This document shows positions 13,020 through 16,136 of a DNA stretch of 16,136 nucleotides, piece after piece (position 1 is the stretch's first letter; each line of letters begins with the position of its first letter). The translations under genes were made by a program, and so were the position numbers. The notes beneath the pieces were generated by a model. The model made no database searches. It worked only from the letters and a program-made list of their open reading frames with translations, and was not told the DNA's origin. The stretch comes from CAZOGW01 sp964579415 (GTDB lineage: Bacteria > Actinomycetota > Acidimicrobiia > Spongiisociales > UBA5794), in NCBI GenBank assembly GCA_964579415.1, contig CAZOGW010000070.1, positions 1 to 16,136 on the forward strand, read 5' to 3'.

Positions 13020-14130
13020 TCAGCTCTCGGAAGCGGCCCTTCTCCATTGCAAGTACGCATCCACGAACGGATCGATATCTCCGTCGAGGACCCCGTCGAC
13101 GTTGCCCACCTCGCGGTTGGTGCGGAGGTCCTTCACCATCTGGTAGGGCTGGAGGACGTAGGAGCGGATCTGGCGGCCCCAGCCGGCCTCGGTCTGCTCG
13201 CCGCGGATGGCGTCGATCTGCTGGAGCTGCTGCTGGCGGGCGTGCTCGGCGAGGCGCGACGCCAGGATCTGCATCGCCCGGTTCCGGTTCTGGAGCTGCG
13301 AGCGCTCGTTCTGCACCGCCACCACCAGCCCGGTGGGCAGGTGGGTGATGCGCACCGCCGAATCCGAGGTGTTGACGTGCTGACCGCCGGCGCCCTGGGA
13401 ACGGTAGGTGTCGATACGGAGGTCGTCGTCGGCGATCTCGACGGCGCCGATCTCCACCTCGGGCACTACGTCCACGCCGGCGAACGAGGTGTGGCGCCGC
13501 GCCGCCGAATCGAAGGGACTGATCCGTACCAGCCGGTGCACCCCCCGCTCCCCCTCGAAGATGCCGTAGGCGTGGTCGCCCTTCACGGTGAGCGTGGCCG
13601 ACTTGATGCCCGCCTCCTCGCCGTAGGACATCTCGTCGACGACGTACGACAGCTTGGAGCGTTCCAGGTAGCGGGTGTACATGCGCAGCAGCATCTCGGC
13701 CCAGTCGTGGGCGTCGACCCCGCCGGCGCCGGCGTGGATGCTGACGATGGCGGTGCTGTCGTCGTACTCGCCGAAGAACAGCGACTCGCGCTCGAGGAGG
13801 GTGAGTTCGTTGTCGAGAGTGGTCAGCTCGCCGACCACTTCGGCCGCGGCGGAGGCGTCGCTCTCTTCCTGGGCCATCCCGAGAAGTACTTCGGCATCCT
13901 CGATACGCTGCGCCAGGTCACCGACCCGCTTCAGCACCGCCTCGTGGGAGGCGAGACGGCGGGTGACGGCGAGAGCGTTGTCCTGGTCGTCCCATAGTCC
14001 CGGCGCCGCCGCCTGGTCCTTCAGCTCCTCGAGCTCCGACTGCTTGCCGGCGACGTCAAAGGAACCTCCGGGCGTCGTCCAGCCGCTGCTGGAGTTCCTT
14101 GATGCGGGCGCGGGGGTCGAAGTCGTTCAT
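13020..14130 (-). CDS. prfB: Peptide chain release factor 2, with programmed +1 frameshift
   Basis: RF2 releases peptides at UGA and UAA. It is encoded in two frames: 24 codons from ATG 14130 to CTT (14061-14059), one skipped base (14058), then 14057-13020, giving 369 residues (E. coli RF2 is 365). Key motifs are the SPF recognition element (SPFDSAARRHTSFAG) and the catalytic GGQ (GAGGQHVNTSDSAVRI). The second frame continues directly as DVAGKQSELEELKDQAAAPGLW, as in other RF2s. The ATG overlaps the secA stop by 4 bp (ATGA). Calling only the downstream frame would start falsely at an internal Met (13937). Confidence 0.95.
14056..14069 (-). promoter_or_regulatory. RF2 autoregulatory frameshift site
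   Basis: On the minus strand an SD-like GGAGG (14069-14065) precedes TTC CTT TGA C, with the same spacing as the E. coli RF2 site. When RF2 is scarce, the in-frame TGA (14058-14056) is read slowly, the tRNA at CTT slips +1, and full-length RF2 is made. Confidence 0.95.
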
Positions 14131-16136
14131 GAGGCCGTGGTCTCCAGTGGCTTGCCGAGGTGGCAGTACTTGTACTTCTTGCCCGAGCCGCACGGGCACT
14201 TGTCGTTGCGGCCCGGCTCCCGGCTCACCTTCACCGGCTTGGGCTTGGCGACCGGCCCACCGCCGGAGGTACGGACGTTGCGTGGCTGCGGGGTGGCCGG
14301 CTGATCCTGCACCAGCTTGACGTGGTACAGGTAGCGCAGGCTGTCGGCCTTGGTGGTGTCGACCAGGTCCGAGAACATGTCGAAGCCCTCCCGCTGGTAC
14401 TCGGTGAGCGGGTCCCGCTGGCCCATCGCCCGCAGGCCGATGCCGGCCCGCAGATAGTCCATCACCGCCAGGTGGTCGCGCCACTTGTTGTCGATGATGG
14501 ACAGGACCACCTGGCGCTCGAGCTGGCGCATCACGTCGGCGCCCATCTCCGCCTCGCGGGCGGCATAGGCCTCGTCGGCCTCGGTGATGAAGGCGTCGAC
14601 CACCTCGTCGGGCTTGACCCGGTCACCATTCCGGAAGGTCTCGCCGGTGATCTTGGTGTCGTAGATCTGGCCGAGGCGCAACACCAGCTCGTCCCAGTCC
14701 CACTCGTCGGGGTGGATACCGTTGGTCGCCCCCTCCACCTCGGCTGCGACGACCTCCTCGCGCCACCCGGCGAGCAGTTCCTCGGTGTGGTCGGCGTCGA
14801 GCACCCGGTTGCGCCACTTGTAGATGATGTTGCGCTGGGTGTTCATCACCTCGTCGTACTTGAGGACGTTCTTGCGCACCTCGAAGTTCTGCGACTCCAC
14901 CTGCGCCTGGGCGCGCTCGATGGCCTTCGACACCATGTTGGCTTCGATCGGCTGGTCGGGTGGTAGGCGGAGTCGGGCCATCAGCGACGCCACCCGTTCC
15001 CGGGCGAAGCGGCGCATCAGGTCGTCCTCCAGCGACAGGTAGAAGCGGGACTCGCCCGGGTCTCCCTGGCGGCCCGAGCGGCCCCGGAGCTGGTTGTCGA
15101 TGCGGCGGGACTCGTGACGCTCGGTGCCGAGGACGTAGAGACCACCGGCCTCGATGACCGCCTGTTTCTCGGCGTCGGTCTGCGCCTCGTACCTGACCAG
15201 CGCCTCGTCGTAGGCGGCCTGGTACTCGGGGGTGCCCGGCTCCAGGCCCTGGCGCACCATCTCGTCCTGGGCGAGCACCTCGGGGTTGCCGCCGAGGCGG
15301 ATGTCGACACCACGACCCGCCATGTTGGTCGCCACCGTCACCGCGCCCTTCTTGCCGGCCTGGGCGATGATGTGCGCCTCACGGGCATGCTGCTTGGCGT
15401 TGAGCACCTCGTGCTGGATGCCCCGCCGGCTCATCTCCCTGGAGAGGCGCTCCGACTTCTCGATGGAGACCGTGCCGATGAGGACCGGCTGGCCCGCCTT
15501 GTTGCGCTCCACCAGGTCGGCGATGACCGCCTTCCACTTCTCGTCCTCGTTGACGTACACCAGGTCGGGCTCGTCGTTGCGGGCGACCGGCCGGTTGGTG
15601 GGGATCTCCACCACGTCGAGGTTGTAGATCTGCTTGAACTCGCTGGCCTCGGTTGCGGCGGTACCGGTCATCCCGGCCAGCTTGTCGTACATGCGGAAGT
15701 AGTTCTGGAGGGTGATGGTGGCGAGGGTCTGGTTCTCCTCCTTGATCTTCACCCCCTCCTTGGCCTCGATGGCCTGGTGGAGGCCCTCCGAGTAGCGGCG
15801 GCCCTCCAGGACCCGCCCGGTGAACTCGTCGACGATCTTCACCTCGCCGTCGCGGATGAGGTACTCGACGTCGTGCTGGTAGAGGGTCTTGGCCCGCAGC
15901 GCCTGTTCCAGGTGGTGGATGAGGTCGACGTTGGCATAGTCGTAGAGGTTCTCGACACCGATCATCCGCTCCACGGTGTGGACGCCCTGCTCGGTGGTGA
16001 TCACCTGGCGCTTCTTCTCGTCGACCTCGTAGTCGGTGCCCTCACGCAGCCGGGCGGCCACCTTGGCGAACTGCTCGTAGTACTTGCCGGTCTCCCCCAC
16101 CTGGCCGGAGATGATGAGCGGGGTGCGGGCCTCGTC
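14127..16136 (-). CDS. secA: Protein translocase ATPase SecA, C-terminal 669 residues
   Basis: The motor of the Sec pathway pushes unfolded preproteins through SecYEG. The gene runs off the right edge; the visible part begins DEARTPLIISG and ends at TGA 14127. Visible features: YVNEDEKWKAVIADLVERN, the helicase motifs GTVSIEKSERLS and VTVATNMAGRGVDIRLGG, the QLRGRSGRQGDPGESRFYLS arginine-finger block, the scaffold and wing regions, and a C-terminal zinc motif CPCGSGKKYKYCH, which binds SecB or ribosomes in relatives. Its stop overlaps prfB by 4 bp. This is the housekeeping (SecA1-type) copy judging by its neighbours. Confidence 0.97.
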   Translation of the reverse strand, partial: DEARTPLIISGQVGETGKYYEQFAKVAARLREGTDYEVDEKKRQVITTEQGVHTVERMIGVENLYDYANVDLIHHLEQALRAKTLYQHDVEYLIRDGEVKIVDEFTGRVLEGRRYSEGLHQAIEAKEGVKIKEENQTLATITLQNYFRMYDKLAGMTGTAATEASEFKQIYNLDVVEIPTNRPVARNDEPDLVYVNEDEKWKAVIADLVERNKAGQPVLIGTVSIEKSERLSREMSRRGIQHEVLNAKQHAREAHIIAQAGKKGAVTVATNMAGRGVDIRLGGNPEVLAQDEMVRQGLEPGTPEYQAAYDEALVRYEAQTDAEKQAVIEAGGLYVLGTERHESRRIDNQLRGRSGRQGDPGESRFYLSLEDDLMRRFARERVASLMARLRLPPDQPIEANMVSKAIERAQAQVESQNFEVRKNVLKYDEVMNTQRNIIYKWRNRVLDADHTEELLAGWREEVVAAEVEGATNGIHPDEWDWDELVLRLGQIYDTKITGETFRNGDRVKPDEVVDAFITEADEAYAAREAEMGADVMRQLERQVVLSIIDNKWRDHLAVMDYLRAGIGLRAMGQRDPLTEYQREGFDMFSDLVDTTKADSLRYLYHVKLVQDQPATPQPRNVRTSGGGPVAKPKPVKVSREPGRNDKCPCGSGKKYKYCHLGKPLETTAS

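Noticed and set aside
13020..13937. RF2 starting at an internal Met
   Set aside because: It would drop the N-terminal domain; the frameshift site joins the upstream frame to a full-length RF2.

Overview
This window looks like a high-GC actinobacterial chromosome, quite possibly a draft or metagenome assembly because it contains a run of 100 N. The strongest taxonomic signal is the minus-strand run secA - prfB - ftsE - ftsX - M23 peptidase - smpB - ssrA, a gene order common in Actinobacteria. Acidimicrobiia-like is a guess from the LivK/LivH style and the Thr/Ala-rich lipoprotein linkers; no phylogeny could be run.

Layout. Positions 1-42 are a short tandem repeat at the window edge. Positions 91-1877 (+) hold a translationally coupled pair: an EamA-type transporter and an unrecognised lipoprotein. 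Positions 2025-3410 (+) encode a LivK-like substrate-binding lipoprotein that ends in a clear hairpin terminator, followed by a DJ-1/PfpI-family protein (3534-4082, +). Converging on these from the right is the minus-strand livHMGF operon (8162 to 4105), whose four genes all overlap. Together with the binding protein they would form a complete branched-chain or polar amino acid ABC importer, although the binding protein is transcribed separately and in the opposite direction. The LivH permease carries an unusual N-terminal secreted beta-sandwich-like domain.

Positions 8163-8707 contain no convincing protein gene. They hold a probable livH promoter, a dense back-to-back set of RNA hairpins including a compact three-way junction, a 13-codon ORF behind a near-perfect Shine-Dalgarno, a palindromic heptamer repeat, and the ssrA terminator. 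The tmRNA gene (8708-9062, -) encodes the tag ADNELALAA. After the N gap come smpB, an M23 peptidase with a coiled coil, ftsX and ftsE (all -). Then comes prfB with an intact programmed +1 frameshift, and the C-terminal 669 residues of SecA run off the right edge.

Functionally the right half links protein export (SecA), stop-codon decoding (RF2), rescue of stalled ribosomes (SmpB plus tmRNA) and control of septal wall hydrolysis (FtsEX plus M23). The least explained elements are (i) the family of GTAC-centred heptamer repeats forming long palindromes in three or four intergenic spaces, one of which probably broke the assembly, (ii) the structured RNA block upstream of livH, and (iii) the LivH fusion.
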